DNA of 64,000 nucleotides from Streptomyces sp. NBC_01497 (GCF_036250695.1 NZ_CP109427.1:2728001-2792000); one strand, 5' to 3'. Positions 17,176-26,234 are shown, counted from the first letter of the stretch. Translations and numbers: made by a program. Notes: generated from the sequence alone by a model not told the origin.

Positions 17176-17345
17176 GTGCCTCTCCCCGGTGCCGAAGCCG
17201 AACTGTGTCGCACCGATCGTGCCATGAGCCACTGACACCGGTGACGCGACCGGCCCCGTAAGGTCGGTGGCCGGGGCCGGAGGACGGCCCCGGCCGGGCC
17301 GGGGCACAACCGGGGCCCCGGCGGGCGAGAGGAACGGTACGAGGG

Positions 17346-18218
17346 ATGAGCGGCGGGACTCTGCGGCTTGGGCGGCGGGAATTCGGCGAACACGAACCGG
17401 TGGTCATGGCGATCGTGAACCGCACGCCCGACTCGTTCTACGACCAGGGCGCGACCTTCCAGGACAGGCCCGCCCTGGACCGGGTGGCGCGGGCCGTGGA
17501 CGAGGGCGCGGGGATCGTCGACATCGGCGGGGTCAAGGCCGGCCCCGGCGAGGAGGTCACCGTCCCGGAGGAGATCCGCCGCACGGTGGGCTTCGTCGCG
17601 GCGGTACGCGCCCGCCACCCCGATGTGGTCATCAGTGTGGACACCTGGCGCCACGAGGTCGCGGAAGCGGTGTGCGCCGAGGGCGCGGACCTGCTGAACG
17701 ACGCGTGGGGCGGTGTGGACCCCGAACTCGCCGAGGTGGCCGCGCGCCACGACGTGGGCCTGGTGTGCACGCACGCGGGCGGGGCGGAGCCGCGCACCCG
17801 GCCGCACCGGGTCACGTACGACGACGTCATGGCGGATGTCCTGCGCGTCACCGTGGGGCTCGCGGAGCGCGCCCGCGACCTGGGGGTACGGCGGGACGCC
17901 ATCCTGATCGACCCCGGCCACGACTTCGGCAAGAGCACCCGGCACTCACTGGAGGCGACGCGCAGGCTGCCGGAGATGGCCGGGACGGGCTGGCCGGTGC
18001 TGGTGTCGCTGTCGAACAAGGACTTCGTGGGCGAGACGCTCGACCGCCCGGTCAAGGAGCGGCTGATCGGCACGCTGGCCACGACGGCGGTGTCGGCATG
18101 GCTGGGCGCGCGGGTGTACCGGGTGCACGAGGTGGCGGAGACCCGCCAGGTGCTGGACATGGTGGCGTCCATCGCGGGCCACCGCCCCCCGGCCGTGGCC
18201 CGCCGCGGCCTCGCCTGA
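17346..18218 (+). CDS. folP2: FolP2-type dihydropteroate synthase paralogue
   Basis: A 290-residue TIM-barrel protein of the dihydropteroate synthase family. The usual pterin/PPi motif NVTPDSFSDGG is changed to NRTPDSFYDQG, and the p-aminobenzoate loop GGESTRPG is changed to GGVKAGPG. The later DPGxxFGK motif is kept as DPGHDFGK. Such changes are typical of actinobacterial FolP2 proteins, which did not show normal dihydropteroate synthase activity in mycobacteria. It probably is not the housekeeping folate enzyme. ATG at 17346 has weak ribosome-site support. It sits between the DivIVA-like/tag pair and the LOG gene, as folP2 does in mycobacteria. Confidence 0.85.
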   Translation: MSGGTLRLGRREFGEHEPVVMAIVNRTPDSFYDQGATFQDRPALDRVARAVDEGAGIVDIGGVKAGPGEEVTVPEEIRRTVGFVAAVRARHPDVVISVDTWRHEVAEAVCAEGADLLNDAWGGVDPELAEVAARHDVGLVCTHAGGAEPRTRPHRVTYDDVMADVLRVTVGLAERARDLGVRRDAILIDPGHDFGKSTRHSLEATRRLPEMAGTGWPVLVSLSNKDFVGETLDRPVKERLIGTLATTAVSAWLGARVYRVHEVAETRQVLDMVASIAGHRPPAVARRGLA

Positions 18219-18534
18219 CCCGAGGACGCGTCGCGGCCCGACTCCGGCCACCGGGGGCACGGCGGCCGTCGTGGCGCGGGGCCGCGGCACGGCGGCGGAG
18301 CCCGGCCGCCGCCCGGCTGCCGGGTCCGCGGAACGTGGTGCCGGTTGCGGAGCGGCGTGCCGCCGGGAGTCGCGGAACGTGCCGTCGCCTCGCGACGAAC
18401 GCCGTCCGGAAAAAACGTCCGGAAACCGCCGGAGGCGTGCGGGCCGCCCCGGAACGTACGACGCCCCAGGTCCCTCGGGGGGCTCCTGGGGCGATCCGGC
18501 GCGCGGCGGGCGGTGTCAGGAGGCCGGGGAGGCC
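18219..18534. other. 316-bp gap after folP2, no gene
   Basis: I find no convincing ORF here. The only feature is the hairpin at 18462-18493. The rest is GC-rich sequence without repeats. Confidence 0.6.
18462..18493. terminator. hairpin between folP2 and the LOG gene
   Basis: CGCCCCAGG at 18462-18470 pairs with CCTGGGGCG at 18485-18493, with partial CCC/GGG pairing in the loop. It lies between convergent genes. Confidence 0.75.
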
Positions 18535-19293
18535 TCAGACGCGGTCCGTGCCCGCTTCCTTGCTGACCAGCGCCACCGCTTCCTCCACGTCGTCCGTGAC
18601 GTGGAACAGCAGCAGGTCCTTCTCGGCGGCCTTGCCCTGCGCGACCACCGTGTTGCGCAGCCAGTCCACGAGGCCGCCCCAGTACTCCGTGCCGAACAGC
18701 ACGATCGGGAACCGCGTCACCTTGCGGGTCTGGACCAGCGTGAGCGCCTCGAACAGCTCGTCCATGGTGCCGAGGCCGCCCGGCAGCACCACGAAGCCCT
18801 GCGCGTACTTCACGAACATCGTCTTGCGGACGAAGAAGTACCGGAAATTGATGCCCATGTCGACGTAGGGGTTGAGCCCCTGCTCGAAGGGCAGCTCGAT
18901 GCCGAGGCCCACGGACACGCCGCCGGCCTCCTTCGCGCCGCGGTTCGCGGCCTCCATCGCGCCGGGGCCGCCGCCCGTGATCACGGCGAATCCGGCCCGG
19001 ACGAGCGCCTTGCCGATGCGCACGCCCGCGTCGTAGTCCGGGGAGTCGACCGGTGTGCGGGCCGAGCCGAACACACTGATCGCGCTCGGCAGTTCCGCGA
19101 GGGCCCCGAAGCCCTCTACGAACTCCGACTGGATGCGCATGACCCGCCACGGGTCGGTGTGCACCCACTGGGAGTCGCCTCCCGTGTCGAGCAGCCGCTG
19201 GTCGGTGGTACCGGCCTGCACCTGGCCGCCGCGCCGGATCACCGGCCCGAGCCGCTGCTCGTCCGGCCGTCTCGATCCCTCGGGATCGCCCAT
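18535..19293 (-). CDS. LOG-family protein (TIGR00730 Rossmann fold)
   Basis: A 252-residue protein of the LONELY GUY type, which hydrolyses cytokinin ribotides or nucleotides such as AMP to ribose-phosphate and base. The signatures are present: GGGPGAMEAANRGA and PGGLGTMDELFEAL (the PGGxGTxxE motif with the catalytic Arg/Glu). The first ~70 residues precede the Rossmann core and include a poorly conserved Arg/Gly-rich segment. ATG at 19293 follows GAGGAG. Rv1205, the mycobacterial LOG whose turnover matters for nitric oxide resistance, has the same location relative to folP2 and dapE. Confidence 0.9.
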   Translation of the reverse strand: MGDPEGSRRPDEQRLGPVIRRGGQVQAGTTDQRLLDTGGDSQWVHTDPWRVMRIQSEFVEGFGALAELPSAISVFGSARTPVDSPDYDAGVRIGKALVRAGFAVITGGGPGAMEAANRGAKEAGGVSVGLGIELPFEQGLNPYVDMGINFRYFFVRKTMFVKYAQGFVVLPGGLGTMDELFEALTLVQTRKVTRFPIVLFGTEYWGGLVDWLRNTVVAQGKAAEKDLLLFHVTDDVEEAVALVSKEAGTDRV

Positions 19294-19537
19294 GAGCCGC
19301 TCCTCACTCGTCCTGATCTGTCCTGTTCTGGTGATGATCCTCGAAATGCCTGGTTCCTCGTCTCGCATGCGTGCTCGACGCGCCCGGGCGCGTACCTGAG
19401 CGGGTTCTGCGTCCGCCACCCGTTGGTGTCGGTCTTTTCCTGTTCTTCCCTGTTTCCCCGCCAGCCTAGAGGTAGGGACATGACGAACGGAGAAATTCCG
19501 GCCGTCGGTACGGCGCAGGTCAGAGGCAGTGGGCCGG

Positions 19538-20614
19538 TCAGGCCGTGAGCCAGCGCCGCAGCCGTTCCTCGCAGTGCGCGATGCGCTCGACCGCGACCCG
19601 CTCGTCGACCTTGTGCGCGAGCAGCGCGTCACCGGGTCCGTAGTTCACCGCGGGCACGCCGAGCTCGCCGAACCGGGACACGTCGGTCCAGCCGAACTTG
19701 GGCTGCGGTGTGCCACCCACGGCCGCCATGAACGCGGCGGCGGCCGGGTGCGAGAGGCCGGGCAGCGCCGCTCCCGAGTGGTCGGTCACGGTGAACGTGT
19801 CGACGCCGCAGTCCGCGAAGACCTCGCGTACGTGGGCGACCGCCTCGTCGGGGCCTCGGTCGGGGGCGTAGCGGTAATTGACCGTGACGGTGCAGGCGTC
19901 GGGGATCACGTTGTTCGCGACGCCGCCCTCGATGCGTACCGCGTTGAGGCCTTCGTGGTACTCCAGCCCGTCGATGACCGGCTTGCGCGGCTCGTACGAC
20001 GCGAGGCGGGCCAGCACGGGTGCGGCGGCGTGGATCGCGTTGGACCCCATCCAGCTGCGCCCCGAGTGGGCCCGCTCCCCCGCCGTGCGCAGCTCGACCC
20101 GCAGGGTGCCCTGGCAGCCGCCCTCGACCTGCGCGTCGGAGGGCTCGAGCAGGACGGCGAAGTCCCCGGCCAGCCAGTCGGGGTGCGCGTCCGCGACGTG
20201 TCCGAGGCCGTTGAGGTGGGCAGCGACCTCTTCGTTGTCGTAGAAGACGAAGGTCAGGTCGCGGTTGGGGGCCGGCACGGTCGCCGCGAGCCGCAGCTGT
20301 ACGGCCACTCCTGACTTCATGTCAGTGGTGCCGCACCCCCACAGCACACCGTCCTCGTCGAGCCGGGACGGCACGTTGTCCGCGATCGGGACGGTGTCCA
20401 GGTGCCCCGCGAGCACCACGCGCTCCGCGCGCCCCAGGTGGGTGCGGGCGACGACGTTGTTGCCGTGCCGGTCGACGGTGAGGTGCGGGAGCGTGCGCAG
20501 CGCCTGCTCGACGGCGTCGGCGAGGGGACCCTCGCTGCCGCTGACGGAGGGGAGGTCGACGAGGCGGGCGGTGAGCGTGGCGGCGTCGAGCGTGAGGTCG
20601 AGCTTGTCGGACAT
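19538..20614 (-). CDS. dapE: succinyl-diaminopimelate desuccinylase
   Basis: A 358-residue M20 metallopeptidase-family enzyme that converts N-succinyl-L,L-diaminopimelate to L,L-diaminopimelate in lysine and peptidoglycan synthesis. Metal-site motifs: AGHLDTVP (His and catalytic Asp), GCGTTDMKSG (bridging Asp), DNEEV (Glu base and Glu ligand), LLEPSD and the C-terminal AHKVDERV. It has full family length. The ATG at 20614 lacks a strong ribosome site. Its functional partner dapC lies 2 kb away on the same strand. It precedes the LOG gene by 244 bp. Confidence 0.93.
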   Translation of the reverse strand: MSDKLDLTLDAATLTARLVDLPSVSGSEGPLADAVEQALRTLPHLTVDRHGNNVVARTHLGRAERVVLAGHLDTVPIADNVPSRLDEDGVLWGCGTTDMKSGVAVQLRLAATVPAPNRDLTFVFYDNEEVAAHLNGLGHVADAHPDWLAGDFAVLLEPSDAQVEGGCQGTLRVELRTAGERAHSGRSWMGSNAIHAAAPVLARLASYEPRKPVIDGLEYHEGLNAVRIEGGVANNVIPDACTVTVNYRYAPDRGPDEAVAHVREVFADCGVDTFTVTDHSGAALPGLSHPAAAAFMAAVGGTPQPKFGWTDVSRFGELGVPAVNYGPGDALLAHKVDERVAVERIAHCEERLRRWLTA

Positions 20615-20770
20615 GCACGTGACACTAACGCTCCCCCGGGCGCGGCCCGAAGTCCGCCGGCGGCCCTTTTCCCCGGTCTTCGCGCTGGTCCCGCGCCTGG
20701 ACCGGGGAGCGGGGGCAACCTCCGTCCACAGGCGGGATGATGAGGTCCCGCACTCCAGTACCGTAAGCGC

Positions 20771-21844
20771 GTGTCCGAGACCGTCACGCGATCCCGTCGC
20801 GGCCGCCTCCTGCGTTTCGCGGCTGCCTTTCTCGTGCTGCTCGCCGTCGCCTCCTACGTCGGTGTGCAGTATCTGACCGGTGGGGCCGGGGGCCCCGTCA
20901 AGTGCACCGTCCGTGCGTCCGGGTCCGGGAGCGGAGGTGCGCGGGCGGACGGCGGGGACGACGGCTCCTTCGAACTGACGCCCGAGCAGGCGTCCAACGC
21001 GGCCACGATCTCGGCGGTCGGCATCAGCCGCGGCATGCCGGAGCGGGCCGTCACGATCGCGCTCGCGACGGCCCTCCAGGAGTCCGAGCTGCGCAACCTG
21101 CGGACCGGGGACCGGGATTCGGTCGGCCTGTTCCAGCAGCGACCGTCGGCGGGCTGGGGCACCTCGGCGCACATCCTCGACCCGGTGTACGCGTCGACGC
21201 AGTTCTACAAGCATCTGGCGAAGATCCCCGGCTATTCGCGGCTGCCGCTGACGGTCGCCGCGCAGGAGGTCCAGCACAGCGGCTTCCCGCAGGCGTACGC
21301 GAAGCACGAGCCGGACGCGACGCTGCTGGCGGCCGCGTTCACGGGGCTCGCGCCCGCCGTGCTGACCTGCCCCGCGCCCTTCGACCACGCCCCGGGCGAT
21401 CCGGGGAAGGTGCGTACGGCGCTGGTGCGGGCGTTCGGCCCGAAGGTGCTGCCGGCCGCCACGGCGTCCACCGCCGGGCAGGACAGCGCCCGGCGCCGCA
21501 CCGCGCCGCCGGCCGCCTCCGGCACGGCGGAGCTGTCGGCCTCCGGGGTGAGCGGCGCGGGCACGGCGGCGGCAGCGGCTCCCGTCGTCTCCGTACCGGT
21601 GCGGGCGACGCCCGGGGGCGGCACGCACGGCGAGATGGCGAGCACCACCACTCAGCAGCGCGGCTGGGAGCTGGCGCACTGGGCGGTTGCGCGGGCCGGG
21701 GCGCTGCACATCGACCGGGTGGCGTACGGGGGCCGGGTGTGGAGCGCGGCGGATGCCGGCGCGGGGTGGCAGCGGCTGGCGGGGAAGTCCGGTGAGTCGG
21801 ACAAGTCGGCCACATCCGAGGTCAGGATCACCCTCGCGCAGTAG
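20771..21844 (+). CDS. conserved secreted or membrane-anchored protein
   Basis: A 357-residue protein with a basic N-terminus and one hydrophobic segment (LLRFAAAFLVLLAVASYVGVQYL), either a signal anchor or uncleaved signal. Residues ~70-190 resemble a lysozyme-like fold: ALQESELRNL with a Glu in the usual catalytic place, then SVGLFQQRPSAGWGT, a pattern seen in resuscitation-promoting or transglycosylase-like domains. The C-terminal ~110 residues are Ala/Ser-rich followed by a VYGGRVWSA domain. Enzymatic activity is unproven. GTG at 20771 is divergent from dapE. Homologues are frequent in Streptomyces without assigned function. Confidence 0.65.
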   Translation: MSETVTRSRRGRLLRFAAAFLVLLAVASYVGVQYLTGGAGGPVKCTVRASGSGSGGARADGGDDGSFELTPEQASNAATISAVGISRGMPERAVTIALATALQESELRNLRTGDRDSVGLFQQRPSAGWGTSAHILDPVYASTQFYKHLAKIPGYSRLPLTVAAQEVQHSGFPQAYAKHEPDATLLAAAFTGLAPAVLTCPAPFDHAPGDPGKVRTALVRAFGPKVLPAATASTAGQDSARRRTAPPAASGTAELSASGVSGAGTAAAAAPVVSVPVRATPGGGTHGEMASTTTQQRGWELAHWAVARAGALHIDRVAYGGRVWSAADAGAGWQRLAGKSGESDKSATSEVRITLAQ

Positions 21845-22163
21845 TTCGGCGCGTCCCCCGCACGGTGGGGGTAGGGCAGGTTCACGCGGCACATTCCCGA
21901 AGATCGTCCGACTGTCGGTTCATGACCCCGATCCGCTTGCGGCGCCTGCGGAGTGACGGTTCGCCCGCCCGGGCCGACCGTCGCCGTTTGCCCGGTTTCG
22001 CCCGAGACCGACAATACGACGCATTGCCAATTCTTTACGTCGGTGCTCCGCAACCTCGGCCGCCCCTCAGGGAGTTGTCACGGCGTCCGACCGACGCCCG
22101 ACACGAACGCCCCGAGCCGACCGGCCCGGGCCCGGGCGCCGATCATCCCGTCGAAGGAGCATC
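21845..22163. other. 319-bp gap, small hairpin only
   Basis: No gene. CCCCC/GGGGG inverted arms at about 21854-21870 form a small hairpin after the preceding gene. The segment near 22015-22045 is more AT-rich and may hold the promoter of the next small secreted protein. No consensus was firm. Confidence 0.5.
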
Positions 22164-22550
22164 ATGTCCCTCCCCCTGACCCGCCGCATCGCCCGCGCCG
22201 CGCTGCTCGTCGCCGCGGGCGCGGCAGCCCCCGCCGTCGCCGCCGGTGCCGCAAACGCCGCGTCGCTGCCGCAGGCCACCGACCTGGGAGCGGTCAGCTC
22301 GCTCGACGGTTCCAACGTCGGCAACACCGTCGACCAGGGCGCCCGCGCCGCCACCTCCATGGCGGGCACCACCGGCGCGCACGTCGTCGGCACGGCCATC
22401 CCGACAGCCGGCAAGACCGTGGGCTCCACGGGCAAGACCGTCGCGCCCGCCGCGCAGAAGGTCGCGGGCGACACCGCGGGCAGCACCGGCACCGTCCTCG
22501 GTGACACCGCCAAGGACAACCAGCTGCCGGGCCTGCCCTTCGGCGGCTGA
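22164..22550 (+). CDS. small secreted Ala/Thr/Gly-rich protein
   Basis: A 128-residue protein with a clear signal peptide (RRIARAALLVAAGAAAPAVA, then a cleavage region near ANA-A at about residue 33). The mature part is low complexity with repeated GNTVDQGA, GKTVGSTGKTV and GSTGTV motifs and ends in LPGLPFGG. There is no Cys, so it would be soluble outside the cell or loosely wall-bound. Homologues are common in Streptomyces, often misnamed as ATP-binding; there is no nucleotide site. The ribosome site GAAGGAG precedes the ATG. Function unknown. Confidence 0.7.
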   Translation: MSLPLTRRIARAALLVAAGAAAPAVAAGAANAASLPQATDLGAVSSLDGSNVGNTVDQGARAATSMAGTTGAHVVGTAIPTAGKTVGSTGKTVAPAAQKVAGDTAGSTGTVLGDTAKDNQLPGLPFGG

Positions 22551-22559
22551 GCGGCCGAA

Positions 22560-22600
22560 GCGAAGGGGCCCGGAGCGTTGGACGCTCCGGGCCCCTTCGC
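22560..22600. terminator. 18-bp perfect hairpin
   Basis: GCGAAGGGGCCCGGAGCG (22560-22577) pairs with 22583-22600 around a TTGGA loop. It lies between the small secreted protein and dapC, which converge here. Confidence 0.88.
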
Positions 22601-22643
22601 AGCTACGGTCCTCCCGGCGGGCGCCGGGGCCGGTCCGGCCGGC

Positions 22644-23753
22644 TCAGCCGCCGAGGCGCTTGACCGCCGACTCGATCCGCTCGTCGGTGGCCGTCAGCGC
22701 CACCCGCACGTGGCGGGCCCCGGCCTCGCCGTAGAAGTCACCCGGCGCCGCGAGGATGCCGCGCTCGGCGAGGTGGCCGACGGTGTCCCAGCAGTTCTCG
22801 TCCCGCGTCGACCAGAGGTAGAGCCCGGCGTCGCTGAGCTCGACGCGGAAGCCGTCGGCCTCCAGCGCGGCGCGCAGCGGAGCGCGCCGGGCCGCGTACC
22901 GCGCCCGCTGCTCCGCGACGTGCGTGTCGTCGCCGAGCGCGGCGACGGTGGCCGCCTGGATGGGCGAAGGCACCATCATCCCGCCGTGCTTGCGCACCTG
23001 GAGCAGCTCACCGAGCACGTTCTCGTCGCCGACCAGGAAGGCGGCGCGGTACCCCGCGAGGTTCGAGCGCTTGGACAGCGAGTGCACCGCGACGAGCCCC
23101 TCGTGCGAGCCGCCGCAGACGTCGGGGTGCAGCACCGAGACGGGCTCGGGGCCCTCCCAGCCGAGCTCCAGGTAGCACTCGTCGCTGAAGATCAGCACGC
23201 CGTGCTCACGCGCCCAGGCGACGATCCGGGTCAGCTCGTCCTGGGGGATGACCGCGCCGGTCGGGTTGGACGGGGAGTTGAGCCACAGCAGCTTCAGGCC
23301 CTCGGGGTCCAGCAGCGTCGGGTCGTCGTACGGGGCGAGGCCGGCACCCGCGAGGCGCGCGCCCACCTCGTACGTCGGGTAGGCGAGGCGCGGGTAGCCG
23401 ACACGGTCGCCCGGGCCGAGCGCGAGCTGCGCGGGCGCCCAGGCGACGAGTTCCTTGGAGCCGACCACCGGCAGGACGCCCCGGTGGGTGAGGCCGCGCG
23501 CGCCGAGCCTGCGCTCCGCCCAGCCGGTGAGCGCGTCGCGCAACGCCGTCGTACCCCAGACCGTCGGATAGCCGGGCGAGTCGGCCGCGTCGGCGAGCGC
23601 ACGCCTGACGAGCGCGGGGACCGGGTCGACCGGCGTGCCGACGGACAGGTCCACGATCCCGTCCGGGTGGGCGCGGGCGGTCTCGTCGTACGGCTTCAGC
23701 TTGTCCCAGGGAAAGACCGGCAGGGACTGCGACAGTGCGGGCACGGTGCTCAC
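22644..23753 (-). CDS. dapC: succinyldiaminopimelate aminotransferase
   Basis: A 369-residue fold-type I PLP aminotransferase. The cofactor lysine is in HSLSKRSNLAGYR, the Asp that binds the pyridine nitrogen lies in ISDECY-like IFSDECYLELGWEG, and the carboxylate-binding Arg in the C-terminal RVALTATDER. The N-terminal LPVFPWDKLKPY matches actinobacterial DapC, which makes N-succinyl-diaminopimelate in the lysine and peptidoglycan pathway ahead of dapE. The GTG start at 23753 is chosen. Upstream on the same strand is fdxA, separated by a hairpin. Confidence 0.9.
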   Translation of the reverse strand: MSTVPALSQSLPVFPWDKLKPYDETARAHPDGIVDLSVGTPVDPVPALVRRALADAADSPGYPTVWGTTALRDALTGWAERRLGARGLTHRGVLPVVGSKELVAWAPAQLALGPGDRVGYPRLAYPTYEVGARLAGAGLAPYDDPTLLDPEGLKLLWLNSPSNPTGAVIPQDELTRIVAWAREHGVLIFSDECYLELGWEGPEPVSVLHPDVCGGSHEGLVAVHSLSKRSNLAGYRAAFLVGDENVLGELLQVRKHGGMMVPSPIQAATVAALGDDTHVAEQRARYAARRAPLRAALEADGFRVELSDAGLYLWSTRDENCWDTVGHLAERGILAAPGDFYGEAGARHVRVALTATDERIESAVKRLGG

Positions 23754-23810
23754 TTACTCTCTCGTACGGGTCCGCCCGGCGTCGCCTCACGCGGCGGACA
23801 CGAACACGTC

Positions 23811-23840
23811 GGTCCCGCACGGCGACGACCGTGCGGGACC
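23811..23840. terminator. 12-bp hairpin after fdxA
   Basis: GGTCCCGCACGG (23811-23822) pairs with CCGTGCGGGACC (23829-23840). It lies between fdxA and dapC on the minus strand and could limit read-through into dapC. Confidence 0.75.
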
Positions 23841-23853
23841 GCAGACGCGAAGG

Positions 23854-24174
23854 TCAGCCGTTCTGCGGCGGCAGCGCGGCGACGAAGGGGTGGTCCCGCT
23901 CGATCAGACCGAGCTTCGAGGCGCCACCGGGGGAGCCGAGCTCGTCGAAGAACTCCACATTCGCCTTGTAGTAGTCCTTCCACTCCTCCGGGGTGTCGTC
24001 CTCGTAGAAGATGGCCTCGACCGGGCAGACCGGCTCACAGGCACCGCAGTCGACGCATTCGTCCGGGTGGATGTACAAGGACCGGGAGCCCTCGTAGATG
24101 CAGTCGACCGGGCACTCCTCGATGCACGCCTTGTCCTTCACGTCGACACAAGGCTGCGCGATGACGTAGGTCAC
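23854..24174 (-). CDS. fdxA: 7Fe ferredoxin
   Basis: A 106-residue ferredoxin carrying [3Fe-4S] and [4Fe-4S] clusters. The Cys arrangement is visible: CVDVKDKACIEECPVDC at the N-terminus and CVDCGACEPVCP in the middle, with the acidic tail (FYEDDTPEEWKDYY). It passes electrons to cytochromes P450 and other oxidoreductases. The GTG at 24174 has AGGAGGA about nine bases upstream. It is next to dapC, as fdxC is next to dapC in mycobacteria. It is divergent from the GNAT gene. Confidence 0.95.
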   Translation of the reverse strand: MTYVIAQPCVDVKDKACIEECPVDCIYEGSRSLYIHPDECVDCGACEPVCPVEAIFYEDDTPEEWKDYYKANVEFFDELGSPGGASKLGLIERDHPFVAALPPQNG

Positions 24175-24314
24175 GCTGTCGTTCCTCCTCCATAGGGCGC
24201 GGCGGGCCGATCTGCGGCTCCGTCCACGGGCGCGCGAAAGCGCGGCGTCGTCGATGCCCGCATCTAGTATCTCCGTTCCTGGGCACGATCCGAACAGGAG
24301 GGGCTCGCAGAGCA

Positions 24315-25325
24315 GTGGAAATCACCGGCGGAGGACGCCTTGAAGTCCGAATCAGCCCCTCTGATGTGGGCAAACGGGTATCAGTCAGACGACTGACCGG
24401 TGCGCCGGGCGGGGCCGGAAAGTTCACCGACACGGTGGGTGTTCTCACATCGTGGAACGACGGCGTGATGCTCATCACGCGCCGCTCGGGCGAGACGGTG
24501 GTGATCGAGGAGTCCTCGCTGGTGGCCGGGAAGGTCGTGCCGGACGCCCCCGCCCGGCGCCGGGGCCCGGCGGCGACGCGCGCCGAGCTGATCGGCGTCG
24601 TGGCGCGCGCCTGGCAGCCCGTGGAGTCGGAGTCCCTCGGCGACTGGCGGCTGCGCGCCGCGGGCGGGTTCACCCGGCGGGCCAACTCCGTCCTGCCGGC
24701 CGGCGACCCCGGCGTGTCGCTCGCCGCCGCGCTGGAGCGCGTGAGCGCGTGGTACGCGGCGCGCGAACTGCCCCCGTACGTCCAGCTGGAGACGGAGTCC
24801 CCGGACGGTCAGGCACGGCTGGGCGAGGAGCTGGTGGCGCTCGGCTGGCGGCCGGAGGCGGCCGCCGAGGTGTGGACGGGCGCGCTCGCACCGGTCGGCG
24901 ACCTGGACGCGGACGTGACGCGGGTGCGGCTGGAACGCGATGTGGACGAGCAGTGGCTGAGCCGGTACCACCGCTCGGGCGGGGCCGTCGGGCCGCACCT
25001 GCTGCGGGTGCTGCGGAGCGGCCCTTCGACCTGGTTCGCCACGGTCCCGGACGACGGCGCCGCCGGGGGCGAAGGCCCCGCGGCGATCGGGCGGTGCGTC
25101 GTCGACGGGCGCTGGGCGGGGTTCATGGCGGTGGAGGTCGCGCCCGGGCACCGGCGCAAGGGCCTCGCGCGCGCCGTGATGGCCGCGCTCGCGCGCCGGT
25201 CGCTGGACGAGGGCGCGTCGGCCGCCTGGCTCCAGGTCGAGGACGACAACACGGCCGCCCGGGCGTTGTACACGGCCATGGGGTTCACGCCGCACCACGG
25301 CTACCGGTACTTCCGGCCGGCCTAG
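24315..25325 (+). CDS. GNAT N-acetyltransferase with N-terminal SH3-like domain
   Basis: A 336-residue two-domain protein. Residues 1-75 (RISPSDVGKRVSVRRL...VLTSWNDGVMLITRRSGE) look like the SH3-type barrel seen in Rv0428c-like acetyltransferases. The C-terminal GNAT domain holds the acetyl-CoA motif A (VEVAPGHRRKGLARAVMAAL, with the RxxGxA-type loop) and the motif B region (LQVEDDNTAARALYTAMGF). The acceptor is unknown. GTG at 24315 follows AGGAGGGG at moderate spacing. A SirB1-like gene starts 71 bp downstream, and both may form an operon. Confidence 0.85.
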   Translation: MEITGGGRLEVRISPSDVGKRVSVRRLTGAPGGAGKFTDTVGVLTSWNDGVMLITRRSGETVVIEESSLVAGKVVPDAPARRRGPAATRAELIGVVARAWQPVESESLGDWRLRAAGGFTRRANSVLPAGDPGVSLAAALERVSAWYAARELPPYVQLETESPDGQARLGEELVALGWRPEAAAEVWTGALAPVGDLDADVTRVRLERDVDEQWLSRYHRSGGAVGPHLLRVLRSGPSTWFATVPDDGAAGGEGPAAIGRCVVDGRWAGFMAVEVAPGHRRKGLARAVMAALARRSLDEGASAAWLQVEDDNTAARALYTAMGFTPHHGYRYFRPA

Positions 25326-25396
25326 GGACGGCTCGCGCGCAGGGACCAGGGACGCTCGCGCGCAGGGACCGAGGAACCGGAAGGACCGTGGGACCG

Positions 25397-26233
25397 GTGG
25401 GGAAACCGTACGAGAAGGACGAGCGGCGCGGCAGGTTCGGTGCGGAGGCGCGCGCGGACCGGCCCGACCTGGCCTTGCTGTGCCTGCTGATCGGCGCCGA
25501 GGCCGATCCGGCGATGGGCGAGGCGCAGGTGGACGCGGCGCAGGCCGAGCTGGACCGGCTCGCCGGGCTGCTGCCGTTCGGCCCGCGCGACGCGGTGGAC
25601 TGGGCGCGGGCGGTCGGGGACCTCCTCGGCGCGCGCTGCGGCTTCCACGGCGTGGCGGCCGACTACGGCAGGCTGGAGTCGTCGCTCTTGCCGGAGGTGC
25701 TCAGGCGCGGGCGGGGCCTGCCGATCCTGCTCTCGGTGGTGTGGACGGAGGTGGCGCGGCGGGCGGGCGCCCCGGTGTACGGGGTGGCGCTGCCGGGCCA
25801 CTTCGTGGTCGGGTTCGGCGCGCCGGAGCAGCAGGTGCTGGCCGACCCGTTCGCCGGGGGCGCGCTGCTGTCACGGGCCGACGCGGGCGCGCTGGTCGCC
25901 GGCACGGCGGGGGAGCCGCTGCGGCCGGAGATGCTGCGACCCGCGGACCCGCTGGACGTGGTCGCGCGCGTCCTGGGCAACATCCGCGCCTGGGCGGCCG
26001 GACGGCCGGAGCGCGGTGACGTGGCGCTGTGGGCGCTGGAGCTGTCGATGCTGCTGCCCGCACGCCCGGCGCGGCTGCGCTACGAGCACGGGCGGCTGCT
26101 GGTGGAGCGCGGGGACTTCCTGCGGGGCGCGGCGGAGCTGGAGGAGTACGCGGACGTGGTGGCCGTCGTCGAGCCCGCGACGGCGCGCGCGATCCGCCAC
26201 CGGGCGCGCGCCGCCCGCGCGATGCTCAACTGA
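25397..26233 (+). CDS. SirB1/transglutaminase-like superfamily protein
   Basis: A 278-residue cytosolic protein. The N-terminal helical region contains LLIGAEADPAMGEAQVDAAQAELDRLA; the middle has GRGLPILLSVVWTEVARRAGAPVYGVALPGHFVVGF, the hallmark of the SirB1/transglutaminase-like group, with the conserved His in PGHFVV. A clear catalytic Cys is not in the expected place, so enzymatic activity is doubtful. A C-terminal TPR-like helical region (RYEHGRLLVERGDFLRGAAELEEY) follows. GTG at 25397 is chosen because GGAAGGA lies eleven bases before; GTG 25388 is possible. Confidence 0.75.
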   Translation: MGKPYEKDERRGRFGAEARADRPDLALLCLLIGAEADPAMGEAQVDAAQAELDRLAGLLPFGPRDAVDWARAVGDLLGARCGFHGVAADYGRLESSLLPEVLRRGRGLPILLSVVWTEVARRAGAPVYGVALPGHFVVGFGAPEQQVLADPFAGGALLSRADAGALVAGTAGEPLRPEMLRPADPLDVVARVLGNIRAWAAGRPERGDVALWALELSMLLPARPARLRYEHGRLLVERGDFLRGAAELEEYADVVAVVEPATARAIRHRARAARAMLN

Positions 26234-26234
26234 C

